Assembly (NCBI GenBank): GCA_012845835.1
Contig: JABAKD010000026.1
Span: 3,364,199 to 3,428,198, forward strand
Origin: Undaria pinnatifida
Taxonomy: Eukaryota > Sar > Phaeophyceae > Laminariales > Alariaceae
Length of the DNA: 64,000 bases
Direction: 5' to 3'
Part shown: positions 21,500-34,300 of the stretch, one piece after another
Numbering within the stretch: the stretch's first letter is position 1
How the letters are laid out: each line of letters starts with the position of its first letter
Notes under the pieces: generated by a model
Seen by the model: the letters and a program-made list of their open reading frames with translations, nothing else
What the model was told of the DNA's origin: nothing
Database searches by the model: none
Position numbers and translations under genes: made by a program

Positions 21500-21870
21500 T
21501 GTCGATTTGGGTCGGGCCAGGAGGTGTTCCAAATCTCACGGGTCGGGTAAGGTCGGGCCAGGAGAATTCAAATACGACGGGCCGGGCCGGGCCGGGTCGG
21601 GTCGGGTCGGGTCGGGCCGGGCCAGGAGGTGTTCGGAATATCTCGGGTCGGGTAGGGTCGGGTCAGGAGGATTCGAATATTACCGGTCGGGTTGTGCCAG
21701 GAGGATTCAAGTATCACGGGGCGGGTCGGGTCGGGTCGGGTCGCGCAAGGATGATTGAAGTCTCAAGGGCGGGCTGATTCGGGTCGGGTCGGGTCGGGTC
21801 GGGTCGGGTCGGGTCGGGTCTGGTCGGGTCGCTCCAGGATGATTGAAGTCTCAAGGGCCGGGTCGAGTCA
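21500..21870 (+). repeat. Degenerate GGGTC array with 30-50 bp higher-order unit
   Basis: Runs of GGTCGGGTCGG interrupted by CAGGAGG-TTC-AATATC words at a roughly regular spacing, similar to 13600-13740. All G-rich on the plus strand. Downstream of the USO1 stop and possibly transcribed in its 3' UTR. Confidence 0.8.
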
Positions 21871-22979
21871 CCCTGACACGACCCGACCCGCGAGACGTCA
21901 CCTGACCCGAGAAAATGTCTGGAAATAAGAGTCGCCGTGTAGATGGCCTACAGCAATACGTGACACCACGTTCGGAAAAGCCAGGGGACCTCGTTGGAAG
22001 TACAGTTCCGTCTGGACGTAAGCTGGCTGTGGTGTGCTTCTAAGCGGCAGTAGGAGGTCGTTCGTGGCCATCGCAAAAGTCGTGTGGCTACCACCGCCGC
22101 CGCCCATGGCCGTCACAAGAGCGTACTGTGTAGATCCACACCCAGTCATCAATAGCGAACGGTGGAGGTTGGCGAAGGGTGTTCGTGACGGAGGCGTTAC
22201 GCGACGGTTTCACGTCTTGGACGGTGACGGCGTGGTGTTTGCGGACGGCGCGAATCGTGTCGGATTTTGAATAGGGCCTCTCAATGCAAAAGGCCAGGTG
22301 GTTCTAATTTCACACCTTGGGAAACGGGTCAAGGGTGTGCAGACTTTTGTATGCACACCCCATGTGCTAATAGGGGTTGCCAGCGTAGGAGGCATCTATC
22401 TGCTGCCTTTTGCATCGCGACCGCCTCAGACTTGCGGGACTACAGATAGTATTTCAAATCTACCATCGTGACGAGCCTATTAGTAACCAACCATGCACTT
22501 CCTTTGAGCGGGGCTTATGTTGTTACGTTGCTGATCGAGAGCCCTGGCAGCAAGTGCGATGTGGGGGCGCTGCATGTTTTCCAAACTAAATATGCCGACG
22601 AGGTGGTTTGTAGTAAATAAACAGGTCTGGTGTACGGGTATGTACCGTGGTGACGCGGGGGGTGGTGTGGCCCCTATTATGGGAAGTGGGAGAAGCAACA
22701 AGACCGTCAGCGTATTTTTAATGTAACGAGTGAAGAAACGGAGCTGTTGTAGTTTTCGACGTGCGATATGTACCGCCTTTTTGCACGCCGACACCCCGCC
22801 TTTTTTTCTCCTCTAACGATTCATGGTGCGATGGTGCGATAGGCGATAGCACTTTCTGGCCCATCCGTTTCTGGCTCACGCGGCTCCCCCGCTAATGAGC
22901 ACGGCACTAGCTGGTACCTGGTAGGGCATTATCGACAAATCGACAAATCCCACGGAGGTGTAGGTGTAGCAAGTCTTTT

Positions 22980-23260
22980 CGGAGACTACTTTTGCAACTT
23001 GAGGAGGTCTATAGCCGACCCCAAAAACTGATTTTGCGAAAAAAAAATGAAAGTGAAACTCGATGAACAATGAATGAAAAACAATCAATCCCATGGTCTG
23101 GGTGTACAAAAACGAACAAAATGCAAAACAAGAATGAAAAACTCGGACGATTTTATTCGTAGTATGAAAAGTTATTGACACTAATATTGGTATTAAAATA
23201 CTATTAATAGGTTAAGGAGCCCCCTTCATATCCGAAAACGATTTTTTTTCCAAGAAAGGG
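22980..23260. repeat. AT-rich dispersed repeat
   Basis: Shares ordered blocks with 33200-33410 (CCCAAAAACTGATTT, CATGGYCTRGGTRCAC, AGTATTA.TAGG.TAAGGAGCCCC, CCRAAAA..ATTTT) and, more weakly, with 12890-13040 (ATGAACAAT, GTGGCCTCGGCATAC, TCAGACGATTTT). No coding frame. Confidence 0.55.
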
Positions 23261-23264
23261 TACA

Positions 23265-23300
23265 GTAAGAGGTACAGTACAGTACCTCTGTACCTCTTAC
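23265..23300. repeat. Perfect 13-bp hairpin
   Basis: GTAAGAGGTACAG (23265-23277) pairs perfectly with CTGTACCTCTTAC (23288-23300) across a 10-base loop that itself repeats TACAG. Followed by a further partial repeat of GGACCTCTA. It may be a transposon footprint; too short to call a terminator or miRNA. Confidence 0.7.
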
Positions 23301-23712
23301 TGGACCTCTATCGTTGGAATGGGAATGCTACGAATACTATTAATACTGTGCTACTATGCTACTACATACTGGTATCCATTCTCTGCTGCGTACCCAGGCC
23401 ATGCTATCATCAGGTTTCACTATTGCCCCGGTGGTGTATCAGGTTACCCTCGAGCCTGGTATGGGTCAGTTTCGTGAGTTCGAGCCCCACCGAGTGCATA
23501 CTCGTACAAATTCGTTGGGACTTTTTCTTGTGCACAAATTGACTTGCGGAAAGCGCGGGAGCGTGAGTTAGCAAAACTCGATGAAAAATCGACGAGCATT
23601 GGGATAGCCGAACCCTATGCGTGATAAAAATTGAATGCAAGAACCGGGGGGGAGAAGGGACGACACCTGTGACCACGGCTTGTCTAGAAGCAAGCTGGAA
23701 AGTAAAAAAGTG

Positions 23713-23980
23713 AAAAAAAAGCAAAAACAAAAAAACGATCAGTTTTACCCAAAAGTGAGTTTTTGGGTCGGGTTTAGAACACCTTAACCCCTTCAGAGAC
23801 CCAAAATATCTCCTTGTACTAATTTCAAGTGGTAAGTTGTTTCCAAAAAAAAAAGCAAAAACAAAAAAACGATCAGTTTTACCCAAAAGTGAGTTTTTGG
23901 GTCGGGTTTAGAACACCTTAACCCCTTCAGAGACCCAAAATATCTCCTTGTACTAATTTCAAGTGGTAAGTTGTTTCCAA
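23713..23980 (+). repeat. 134-bp direct tandem duplication
   Basis: Two near-identical copies, 23713-23846 and 23847-23980, joined at an A-run. Apart from the A-run length I see no difference, so this is a recent duplication. It contains CTTAACCCCTTCAGAGACCC, a word also related to the sequence at 4840. Confidence 0.9.
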
Positions 23981-24543
23981 ACTCAGGCTTCCAGTTGTAT
24001 CGTAGGCGTTAAGCGAGGAACCTTGCAGGGCAAAAGTGGTGCACCTGTACCGCACTATTTATTATTAATAGTAGCATGCCTCAAGGGTTTTGCGGTTCCC
24101 GGCATGGACGGTGAGGCCGGGCTCTCGCTCTGTGCACAGACAGGCATACATGAAGCGCGCGCCATGCCAATAGCACGCAAGCGGGTGATGGATTCACATC
24201 CACACAGCTCGCTGTGCGTGCGTGGGCGGTATTTTTCTGCTGCACACAACATCAATTAGTAGACGATTACTTCACAATTATACAACTACGTGCATAGCGG
24301 TACGCAGACAGCACACACACGAATTTATTGACGGATGAACGATTAGGACCTCCTCATATCTTCTCCCCGAATCCACCAAACAGCTAACCCTTTCATTAAA
24401 CATTGTCGTCTCCCCCAATTATGAAAACACACACTACTAACTCTAATTTATCGGCCCCAAAAATGAAAGCATCTGCTTTCGTACGAACTCCGATTTCGCA
24501 AATACCAGTACAGTAGTATAAAATTACGTATTATACGCCGCTG

Positions 24544-25323
24544 CTACAAAGCAACGTCTGGAGACTGCTCTACGTCTTTTCTTGCCGGACTCGGTGGAGA
24601 CTCCCCGTTGTCTCCCGGCAGAGACAGAGACTCCCCTTTGTTCGATACTACTTGACCCTGCCCGACCGCAGCTTCGACAACCGCGTCTCTTGCCCTGGCC
24701 GCGTCTATGTCGATCTTCTTACGGCTGCGCGATTCCCGAGGGGTGTGTTCCCTACGGCCGTGCTCCGACTTCTCTCGTTTTTTTCTTCCGCCCCCCCCGT
24801 CTACATTTTCGCCGCCTGCACCGTCATTTTCTAACTTGCTCTCCCTCGCGACCCCTCCTCCTCCTCCTCCTCCGTTTTCCCCTGGTACTGCCTGACCACC
24901 GCCGCTGCCGCCGCCGCCTCCGCTCTCATTGGTAAGCTTCTTAATCTCCGCTTTGGCCTTGCGCAATTGTTTCTTAAGCGTGGTGTTCTCTTCCCGAAGA
25001 GCCAACAATTCAGCCGCCATTGCTTCCCCCCCTCCTCCTCCCTCTACGCCCCCGCCCACCGCGCTCTCTTTCGCTGCTGCTTCGTTTACCGAACCACTCC
25101 CTACCCCCCCCTCTGCAATGCCTGGCGTAGCGAAACCCCAGGAGTTGGGGGAGCCGGTGTCCCCGCCTACGTTGCTCCCTCGTTGCCGGGTTGGAGTTTG
25201 TGGAGATGTTAGGGCTCCCATTGAATTCGAGCCGCGTCCCAGGGGAGAGGGGATGGAGGTTGCCGGGCGGGATAGGGATTCGAATCGCCCAACCACCACA
25301 GGGTTTGTAGTGGAGATGGTGTC
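24544..25323 (-). CDS. Kinesin exon 25: Gly-rich tail with short coil, stop
   Basis: Acceptor GGCAG after a pyrimidine-rich run; 259 codons and TAA-side stop at 24544. Starts DTISTTNPVVVGRF, then Ser/Pro/Gly-rich sequence, a leucine-zipper-like stretch AELLALREENTTLKKQLRKA about residues 100-130 of the exon, then Gly runs, basic patches (REHTPRESRSRKK) and an acidic end. No PH domain, which many kinesin-3 motors carry here. That this exon belongs to the kinesin rather than to a separate small gene rests on correct phase, same strand and lack of another start. Confidence 0.65.
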   Translation of the reverse strand, partial: DTISTTNPVVVGRFESLSRPATSIPSPLGRGSNSMGALTSPQTPTRQRGSNVGGDTGSPNSWGFATPGIAEGGVGSGSVNEAAAKESAVGGGVEGGGGGEAMAAELLALREENTTLKKQLRKAKAEIKKLTNESGGGGGSGGGQAVPGENGGGGGGGVARESKLENDGAGGENVDGGGGRKKREKSEHGRREHTPRESRSRKKIDIDAARARDAVVEAAVGQGQVVSNKGESLSLPGDNGESPPSPARKDVEQSPDVAL

Positions 25324-28300
25324 CTGCCGGGGGGGGGAGATATCGATAGGGGGATGTCATTGATAATCGTGTTGTTATTTTATCTGTTATTGCAGGCGAA
25401 CGCCTTTTTTTTCCAGATAGTTGGCTTGTATTGAGGCAAAAGCACGAGCGCGAATCGCCAGGCCGTTTATTGCCTCTGGCTAGGAAGCCTTTTTTATAGG
25501 GTGCGGTGTCATAGTTGCCCGTGTGGTATGATAACAATATTTTGCTTGCAGGGACACCGACATCACTGACTGGCTGCGTCGGGGCGCGGGATCTCGTTCG
25601 ACAAGGACCACGAGGGTATCCCCGTGATTTTGCGAGGAGTCGCACCCCATCCTACGCTGACGCGATCGACAAGACAGGATTCATGGGAGCATTGAGGTGA
25701 CGGTTCGCAAAAGGCGGGTAGCTTTCGCGACGCGCTTTTGGACAGCACAGGCTCCGAGAGCATCAAGGGGATGGTTCGCAGACGGGGAATATACTTCAAG
25801 AGAAAAAATCAACTTGTATGGAGATCTGCGATCATTACCTAAAAAAAGGCTGTCTCGGGGCCCACATACAAAACTTTTGTATTGTTGAAAGCTTTTTTTT
25901 CGGGAACGGGTCTGCCCCAAGTTTTCGTTGCCCGCGCTATTGCCATAGGCTGGTGTTGCCATAGGCTGGTGTTGCCATAGGCTGGTGTTGCCATAGGCTG
26001 GTGTGTAAAATTGTGCTGGTGTGTAGACGTGTGGAGCGATAGAGGTAGAGTTTTTTCCCGCGGTGTTTCGGGCTGGCGGCGTTCCTCAACTTGAAACAAC
26101 TACTGACTACGCTAAGATATCGAATAGGTCTTCTCCGACATCGAAAAATATTCAAGTGTAGAATTAGTAGGAGTCGATTAAATTTTGGGGCGCTTCATCG
26201 GAGGGCCGCGAACGTGTCGATCGGGGGGGGGAGGGGGGTGTTTGCAGGTGTCGGCTTAAAAAAAAACAGTAGTAGTGATAGCTTATTCTCAACCCGTCAA
26301 CAGATGAAGAGGAGGCATCTCAAGCAAAATGGAAAAAGCGCGCTGTCGTGCTGTCGTTACCGTACTGCAATTTCTCTATTACGATGTTTTGTCTCGCCTT
26401 GTTGCGTCCATCAATTTCGTCGACTATATCGCTTCCATTTTTTCGCAGGAATCGGAATAGAGCTCATCAGGTGATGAGCCTCGGCAAAAATATGTGCACC
26501 CCTGCCTCAGTGTATATATACTGTAGCTATATCTATAGTATCAGTGCACATAATGCTTATTATGTAAAATCGTCCTGTTGACCCTGACTACATTCAGGGG
26601 TGGGAGTCGCCGACCTATATTTCATGAGGATCAAACATCAGACATATAATACGCGCGAACGACCTTCCGTAAATTTTGTGCAACTACTACTGCTGAATAC
26701 CGTAATTGTGCGAGTCATCGCACCCCCGTGCGATTGGTTTTTAAATGATTCCTAACTTTGATTTTTATCGCACAGGGGTGCGATAACTCCGGCATGTGCG
26801 ATGACTCCGGCCCCTGTGCGGAAAATGAATGAAATTATTTGATTTCCCGTTCTGACGCACACCCCTGTGCGGTAACTCCGACATGTGCGACTCTGAACAA
26901 ATCACACACCCTGCCATGCTGTGATGTGAACGCACACCCCTGTGCGGTAACTCCGACATGTGCGATTCCGAGCAAATCAAACACCCTGCCGTGCTGTGAT
27001 GTGAACGCACACCCGTGTGCGGCCGACATGTATGTGCGATGCGGAGGAAACCACACACTCCACTGCTGTACTGGTGGCGCACCTTTACTGGTGGCGCACC
27101 TTTTGAACGTCCTCCCTGTGCGATACCTAACTCTACCATGTGCACGGAACACACCCCTAGGGTGGAAACTGATAGGCACTGCTGCCTGTGTGCCTGCCTT
27201 CCTGCGGTTCGTCCGTACCGCACCCAGAGCACACACAGCACAAAAACACAAAAAACACAACTGAGTTGTCGGCTGCCGTGGTTCCGTTGCATGAGGTACA
27301 GCAGTACTAGGTAGGTCAGCACCGCATCGTGGCAGGGCCGGTGGTGCTTTTTTGTTGTTTTTTTTTGGTGCGGTCGCCGAATAAAAAATAACAAAAGCGA
27401 GAGTTTTTTTCATGTATGTATGATATGCACCTGCTACAAACGGCGGTGAGCCACGATTACAAACCGCTAGAAAAACGGATCGTGGCACAATTTTTATCCT
27501 GAGGCCACACGCCACAGCATGCAACCTCACGCTCGAAGGTGGCGCCAATATCGGAGTCATCGCACCCCTGTGCGATGACTCCGACCCCTGTGCGGAAAAT
27601 GAATTAAATCATTCCAAACTTGAAAAATTAACGCACAGGGGTGCGATGACTCCGGCATGTGCGATGACTCTGGCCTGTGCGATGACTCGCACAATTACGG
27701 TATTAGCGAAAAATAGATGTACCACGCAGCTTGCAAAGTTGAGTTTCAATCATTCCATCGGTCGTACTCACAGCTGACCGTTTTTTTGCAGTGGCTCGGA
27801 GCCACACGCCCGAGTGACCCCACTGCTCCTTGAGCGGTCTTAAGCTTTCGCTCTTTTTGTTTGTTTGTTTACCATAGGAAACCGCCATGGAACGGTTAGC
27901 AAAAAACGCGCAAAAAAACTCGCCTTAAGCCTCGCCTTAAGCCTCTCTTTCGTTGAGGTACGGAGTCACTCGGGTGGGTGCAAAATAACACGGTGGTGGA
28001 AAAGGGGGCACCCCCTCCTCCACCGTAGCCGTGCTCCCGGGACGTGGCATATCACTACCGTTGGAGTGTGTATACCACACCGGGTGATCAGTTATTTTAG
28101 AATCCCCAAAAAATTATCACCGGGGGTGTTATATGTTATATACACCGTCCTATACGGCGCGGCTGTTTGGCGACTCACCTCGGGCTTCTCCGGTTCTATG
28201 TGAGGACCGACATACAAGGAGACTTGGAGGGGCTTGGACAACTGATCCACGATCTCTCGTGTTACCTGTTCGTCACGGGGCAGTATCGCAAACTCAGACG

Positions 28301-31300
28301 CCACGGGGCAGCATTGCAAAGTCGGAGGCGTGCTTCGACAGGGATGATAGTTTTCTGGCCAACGTATCTCTGACTGACGGTGATCCTCAATTGTTCGAGC
28401 TGTGTGTCGGAACGACTTAAATCACCAACTGGTTTCTAGTCGGACTAATAGTTGGTCGTTTTCCGGACGTGCCGACTATCCGACTTATTGGGTTTCCATA
28501 CTCAAAGGAAGGATTGTCAATGCGGAGTGTGTTTTTTCGTTTTTCTTCTCGGGGCCCCCTCGGCCGGGGGTGCTGATTTTGGCTTGCTTCGCTCTGCTGA
28601 CTTAAGTCGGCAAGTCCGCTGACCATCAGCTCGTTTCGCCAGCCAACTTGGCGACTATAGTTGGCTAGCGGTACCCACCGATTAGATTTTAGTCGTGAAA
28701 AATCCTGCCGACTCACAGCTCTATCAATTAGACTAACAAACTACCCAAGATGAGTATCGTTGGCATACCGTTTACGTGTTGGAGGGGTTTAAACAGTGAA
28801 CCTACTGACCTCTCGTGTTACATGTTCGCCGCGGGGTAGCATTGCAAGGTCAACCCACGGGCAACAAGGGCCACATACAGAAGTGTTCCACAATTATCAA
28901 TATTTTACGTCTGCAATTCAGATTTATTTCAAGTTGGTACTACGAATGTTCATTTTGTTTTTTGCGATACCCATGCAGCAATTCTGTTCAGCTATTAATT
29001 GGGGCGTGTCAGATATTACGCTTTAACAAATTCTCTACATGTGTTGAATCTCATTGGTTCAGATTGCACCGCTTTTGGATTAGGTTGTACCGCATCATTA
29101 TGTAACGGGTATTTTCAGATACGTACGAGCAAAGTTCTTGGTTGGATATCGACCTCAGTTCTTCGTCCAGGTACCCCTGAAATTGCGACGTGTGTCGTCT
29201 ACTTTTCTCCTGGTTAGGACGTCTAGCTCTACCTCGCAGCTCTACTACATTGACACAGGACGAGCGTTACCGCAGGTATATCATCGAGATTGATTTATTG
29301 CAAAAGTGAAGTGAAGTGAAGACATCAAGACAACGTGCTTTAACGAGCATTTTGGTTCACCTTTGTTTGATTGCAGCTGTGGTATCACCCCCACACGCGC
29401 AGACATCTGTTTTACTGCAGCGCTTCGGTCAGTCCTTGCTGGCTGCTACACACAGGTTCCACACAGATCCACATTATACCGACAAAATCCCCCTTCGCTA
29501 AGGCCGTTCCCCCAGATTTTTCCGGGTACGATCTACTTCATTTTTTTCTGCACACGGATGTGTATCGATGGTATCTCGGCCACGGGCGTTTTCTCACCCA
29601 ACGATCTGCGTCCTAAAACATATATTTCCCTCGACATATTAGTACCTGTAGATCGCAGCGATATGACGGCGAAAACAAAAGAGAGGTCGTCTGCTTCGGC
29701 GGGATGGCTTCACATATACGGTGTCTTCGAAATCCCCGATTACACGTTCCGATCAGCTTTTTTTTCATATACCCCGATCACACGATCCACACTTTCCGCT
29801 TCCCTTCGCTCCCTTATTGTTCCAAGAACCTTGCCATATGCCCGTTAACACCATTAAAACCAGCAAAACAGCACTGCACCCCCAACACACCGCACACCTT
29901 GTCCACTCTGTGCACAAAGGAGTAGTTAAGCACAGGTGACGTCGATGGCGGGTCAGGCTGCACCGTCTCTGTGGTGTAAGTCTCTCCCAAGAGGTCGTAC
30001 TGGCAGTACGCCGACGCGCAAGTAAGCGGTAAGCCGAAACCAGCCTTGATCTCGAACCGGTACGCCCACGACAGCCCGATCAAGTCCTTTGCATGCGAAC
30101 AGTCCGACGAGGCAGGGGGCGCGGGTAGAGGTCAGATTTATCGACTGGGTAGTGCAGCGTAGCACGCTCACGGTTAGTTTGACGTGTTTTTTTTTTTCGA
30201 GTCATGCCGCGGCAGGGGATGCAGTTTTTGGACCAAACGTTTCTGGCCAGTTGAACTCCTCGGTCACGGTGAGACGCTTACCAAAGGCTAAGACAACGTA
30301 GCATCCTCCCAGCAACCACGTACGCATTACAAGTGGTTAATACAAAGCTGCGCCGTCCCAGCTTCCCTACGATACCATTCATTGCCGAAGCCCGCGGAGA
30401 ACTCCAACCAGAGGTAGAAGCCATCGCGCTCGAGAGACAATGTGGAGGTGCTTTCTTCTGAGCTACCTGGATAAAAGATCGATCGAATACCCGGCCCAGA
30501 ACAAACCGTGAACCCGTACCTTTGGAGACTCTATTTCTGGAAGGTCAACGCCGCAGCCCTCGTCTGCCTCCGGGTCAACCGCTCGTCCATTCGCATCAAG
30601 GACCAATGGGTACCAGGAGCTCTCCAGCTTGCCCACTTCACCGTAAGGTGCACGTACGTTTTTTATCACGGCGAATCGCTCATCGTCCTGTCGAGGTAGG
30701 GAAGCGTGGTCGGAGACACTATCGGGGGTGTTGTCGGATATGCTGTCGGATTTGTTTTCGGAGGTGTTATGCGTTAACGTCCTCTTCCGAGTTTACATCG
30801 AATTGAGGGTAATTATGATGCAGTGTTGGGGGGGGGTTGACTGCAGCGGTGCCCGGATTTTTGTTTATCACGGCCAATCGCCCATCGTCCTACCGAGGTA
30901 GGAAAGCGTGGTCGGTAGGGTTGTCACTTATCGAAGAACAGGACATCTATTAATAATAAGAAACAGAAACGCCGGCCCGGGTTGGGTTCTTTATTCGGGG
31001 GAGGTTGCGTTCTACTCTAACTCTAACTTCTGTGAAACTTCTCTCGGGTTTACTAAGAACTTCTCGTGGGTTATCATCCTACTTTTCTCATTGCGCTCTT
31101 TCACATTCTGTGCACTGTTTTAAGTAGCTAGTAGCTAGTGTATAGTAACAGTAATAGTAATAGCAATAGTGGGGTGTCGAAGTAAAATCCAAGCAACTGA
31201 CTGTATTATTTTTTCTCGGTACATAACGACTGCAGTAGTAACAGCTGCGTGCAGAAGTAACAGCTGCATGCAGTAGCAATAGTTGCGAGCGCCACACACG

Positions 31301-34300
31301 CACCAAAAACGAACAACTCTGCGACTTGCCGCACACAGCTAACTGTAACTACCTAGCTAACTAATACCTAGTGGGCGATTTACTATTCACTGATAGGATA
31401 GCCAGGCAACTCATAGTCCCAGCGGTCAGAGATGATACGCGTTAGAATTCTTGCGAGTTTTTCTAGTGGTTGGAGGCTTTTATGAGGGCAGGTAGAGTGG
31501 GTTTGGCTGCAGCATCTAAACTGCAGGGCCGAGGTCGTCTGTCTCCTGAGTAATGGGTTTCGTATGCCACAGGAACGACACACAAGGGGGTGAGAAAATT
31601 GTGTGTTTGCACTAAGAGTGTCCAACTGTTGCTGGTGTCTCTATTAAGAGTAGGAACGGGAGTAGAAACGGTGTTCTGTCTCGGAAGGGATGCGTGGTCA
31701 ATGGTCAAAATACTATGGCAAGCAACAAATGAGTACGCCCTCCCTTAACATGCCCCCTCTCCTCCTAATCCTACCTCCGTGGCCATCATGTACACGATGG
31801 GCTCGGTGAAGAGGGTAGCCACTCCCAGCTGGTGCGTTCCCTCCAAAAGCAGGAGGCTTGGGTCGTGCTCCGTCGGTACCGTGTACTCTCGGCCGTTGTC
31901 GATAGCCGCTTGGAGTTGAGCCACCTACACAAAGTCAGCAAGTATTGTATTGATGCGGTTAGGGTTATACTGTACTTGGTGTATGCTAATGTTGATATTA
32001 ACACTGCGTTGTCATCTGACGGTAGAGTACGGTTACAATTCATGACAGAGCACTATCCATTGCTTATTCCGGTTGAGAAAGAGTTAGTCCAGTCACGTCC
32101 CCTGGTTGATTGCCAATGGTCGTCTAACGCGAGAGCATGGCACGTTACGGTCCGGTTTGGTCCGGTCCTGTCCGGTGCGGTCCTGTGCGGTGCGATACGG
32201 TACGGTGCGATACAGTACGGTAAGCATCGATACGGTATGGGACGGGCACGGTGTGCGGTACGGGGGACGCACCTCGTCCCCGAAGATGGAGTGCTGTTCC
32301 AAGAATCCGAAGGAGGACACGTAGCACGACTGACCCGTCTTAGAGTTCTTCACCTGAACGCTTGCTGCTACCTCGAATACCTCGCCCTGAACAGTGGTGC
32401 GGTACGCGACAAAAGGGGAAATCACATCATTAGTACCAGGTACTAGTTTCTGGCGTCAGACAGTGTGAAAATTGAACCTGAAGGTCTATCAAGTATCACT
32501 CGTCAATGTTCCCCGACAGTACAAGGAAACCGAGGGGAACACACCAAAAAGGAACGCTGATGCCGCAAATTACAAGGAAACCCAGGGAAATCCGCAAAAA
32601 AAAAAACTACATTCGAAGTCTTCGTACCTCCCTCCTTTGCCTACTTTTCCGGCTTAGCGTATTGACTTAGTCCGTCTGTTGGTATAACTATTTACGCTTG
32701 TCGTCCGACAACGTGCATCATGAGTGTCACTCGCAAAGCACGAAAAACAGAAATTGGTCAATGTATACTGCAACAATATTCACACGCGAATTCCAGAAAA
32801 ACGTTGTCGCCCCAAAAAATGGGTGCAATTCCGTCGCCTCTTACTCCAAAGTTGTCTCAGTTTTTATGTTCCAAGCAATTTGTCTCCGCAAACGTGGGTG
32901 CTTTTTTTTTCGCCGACAACGCCAATTGAAAACGATCGATACCAATCCCATCTAAAGTTCTATCATAGACCGAAACGACCGAAACGACCGAAACGACCGA
33001 AACGACCGAAACTCGGACAGCTCCAGGTCAAGATTAATAAACCCATCCCAGACGTACAGAACGCCGAAAAAACACTGCTAAATACTCCAAATATATATAT
33101 ATATATATAAATACATATGTATACAGTATACTATAAGTAAGTCAGCTGTGGTTACAATAAAGGTGCACCAACCATTGTTGTTTTTTCTGAGGTTCCTCAA
33201 TTTGGGAGGAGGTCAAGACATGTTCGTCTTGACCCAAAAACTGATTTGGACAAAAATCAAGAATGCTGCCGGATGCACAGATTCCATGGCCTAGGTACAC
33301 GGACAAAATCCTGCGAAAAAAATGGCCTTTTTTTTTTCCGACGATAGTATTAGTAGGCTAAGGAGCCCCGTTATTTAGAAACCATTTTCGCCAAAAAAAG
33401 GTATACCTCTAGCGTCGCACGCGTCGGGGGCCCATTTTATCAAATGTAATCGGGCCGAAAGATGGTTAGTAATAGTAAACATAGGGGGATGTATAGGATG
33501 CATAGGTTTTGGTGTTTATCGCGGGTTCTGATTGCATAGCATGTATACATACATTGTATAGTATATAGGTTATGGTCTCCTGGGGCAGTCATGGGGCAGT
33601 GTTGCACCTGTGAACGCTGTAGGCTGACGTCGAAGACGAGATAGTCCCTTCCAAACAGCTGCATGAATTGCTCCGCTTCCTTCACGTGGGGAAGCAGCAT
33701 CTGCACCTCGTCTTCCGCGGATCGAATCACCTACATGCAACACCGCGTTTGTACGAGTAGCAACCAGACGCGGGGCACGAGCCACACGAGTAGGATGGAG
33801 TGGAGGTGGTGTTGGTGACGTTGGTGGTGGTGTTGGTGGTGGGGGGTGATGGCCAGCGGGGTGGAGGGGGTTCGTTTGTGACCATCGACCCCCGGAAAGT
33901 ATGCGTCGTAGGTTATCCGATGTTTGTTTTTCGGCTCCGAATCTTTTCGCGAACAGCGACGTTCCCTATGCTTGTGCCGCTTTTCCTGTCAATGGCGCGA
34001 AATTAACTACCAATCTCGTCTCAACCTTCTAAATATTTTATTTAAAGAAATAACAGTTCAGCTGTGAAATCGCGGAGTGGTCGAAAACCACCTTTGCAAG
34101 GCCGCGCGTGTGATCGTTCGTTTGCAGGTGCTACGGAGCCATGCCACAACAGCCCTCCAACAACAAGCACATGCTCGACGATCATTTCTGCATAATATTT
34201 TCGTGTCCTCTGCATTCAGCTGAAGTCGTTAGATCGTGCCGTACCAGTAGGAAAAGTGTAGGTTGCACGGTCTACTATTGGGGGACCCCTGCAGTGCCGG

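Larger units (their letters stand above)
21176..24543. other. Convergent intergenic spacer between USO1 and kinesin 3' ends
   Basis: No coding stretch supported. Contents in order: a 145-bp inverted-repeat element (21200-21352), degenerate GGGTC arrays (21500-21870), unremarkable DNA (21900-22900) with a few short open frames, a dispersed AT-rich repeat (22980-23260), a perfect hairpin (23265-23300), a 134-bp tandem duplication (23713-23980), and AT-rich sequence before the kinesin stop. Both genes' 3' UTRs must lie inside it. Confidence 0.6.

Noticed and set aside
26839-27264. Plus-strand frame with repeated Cys/His-containing peptides
   Set aside because: Derived from three 75-bp tandem units inside an inverted-repeat element; not a zinc-finger gene.
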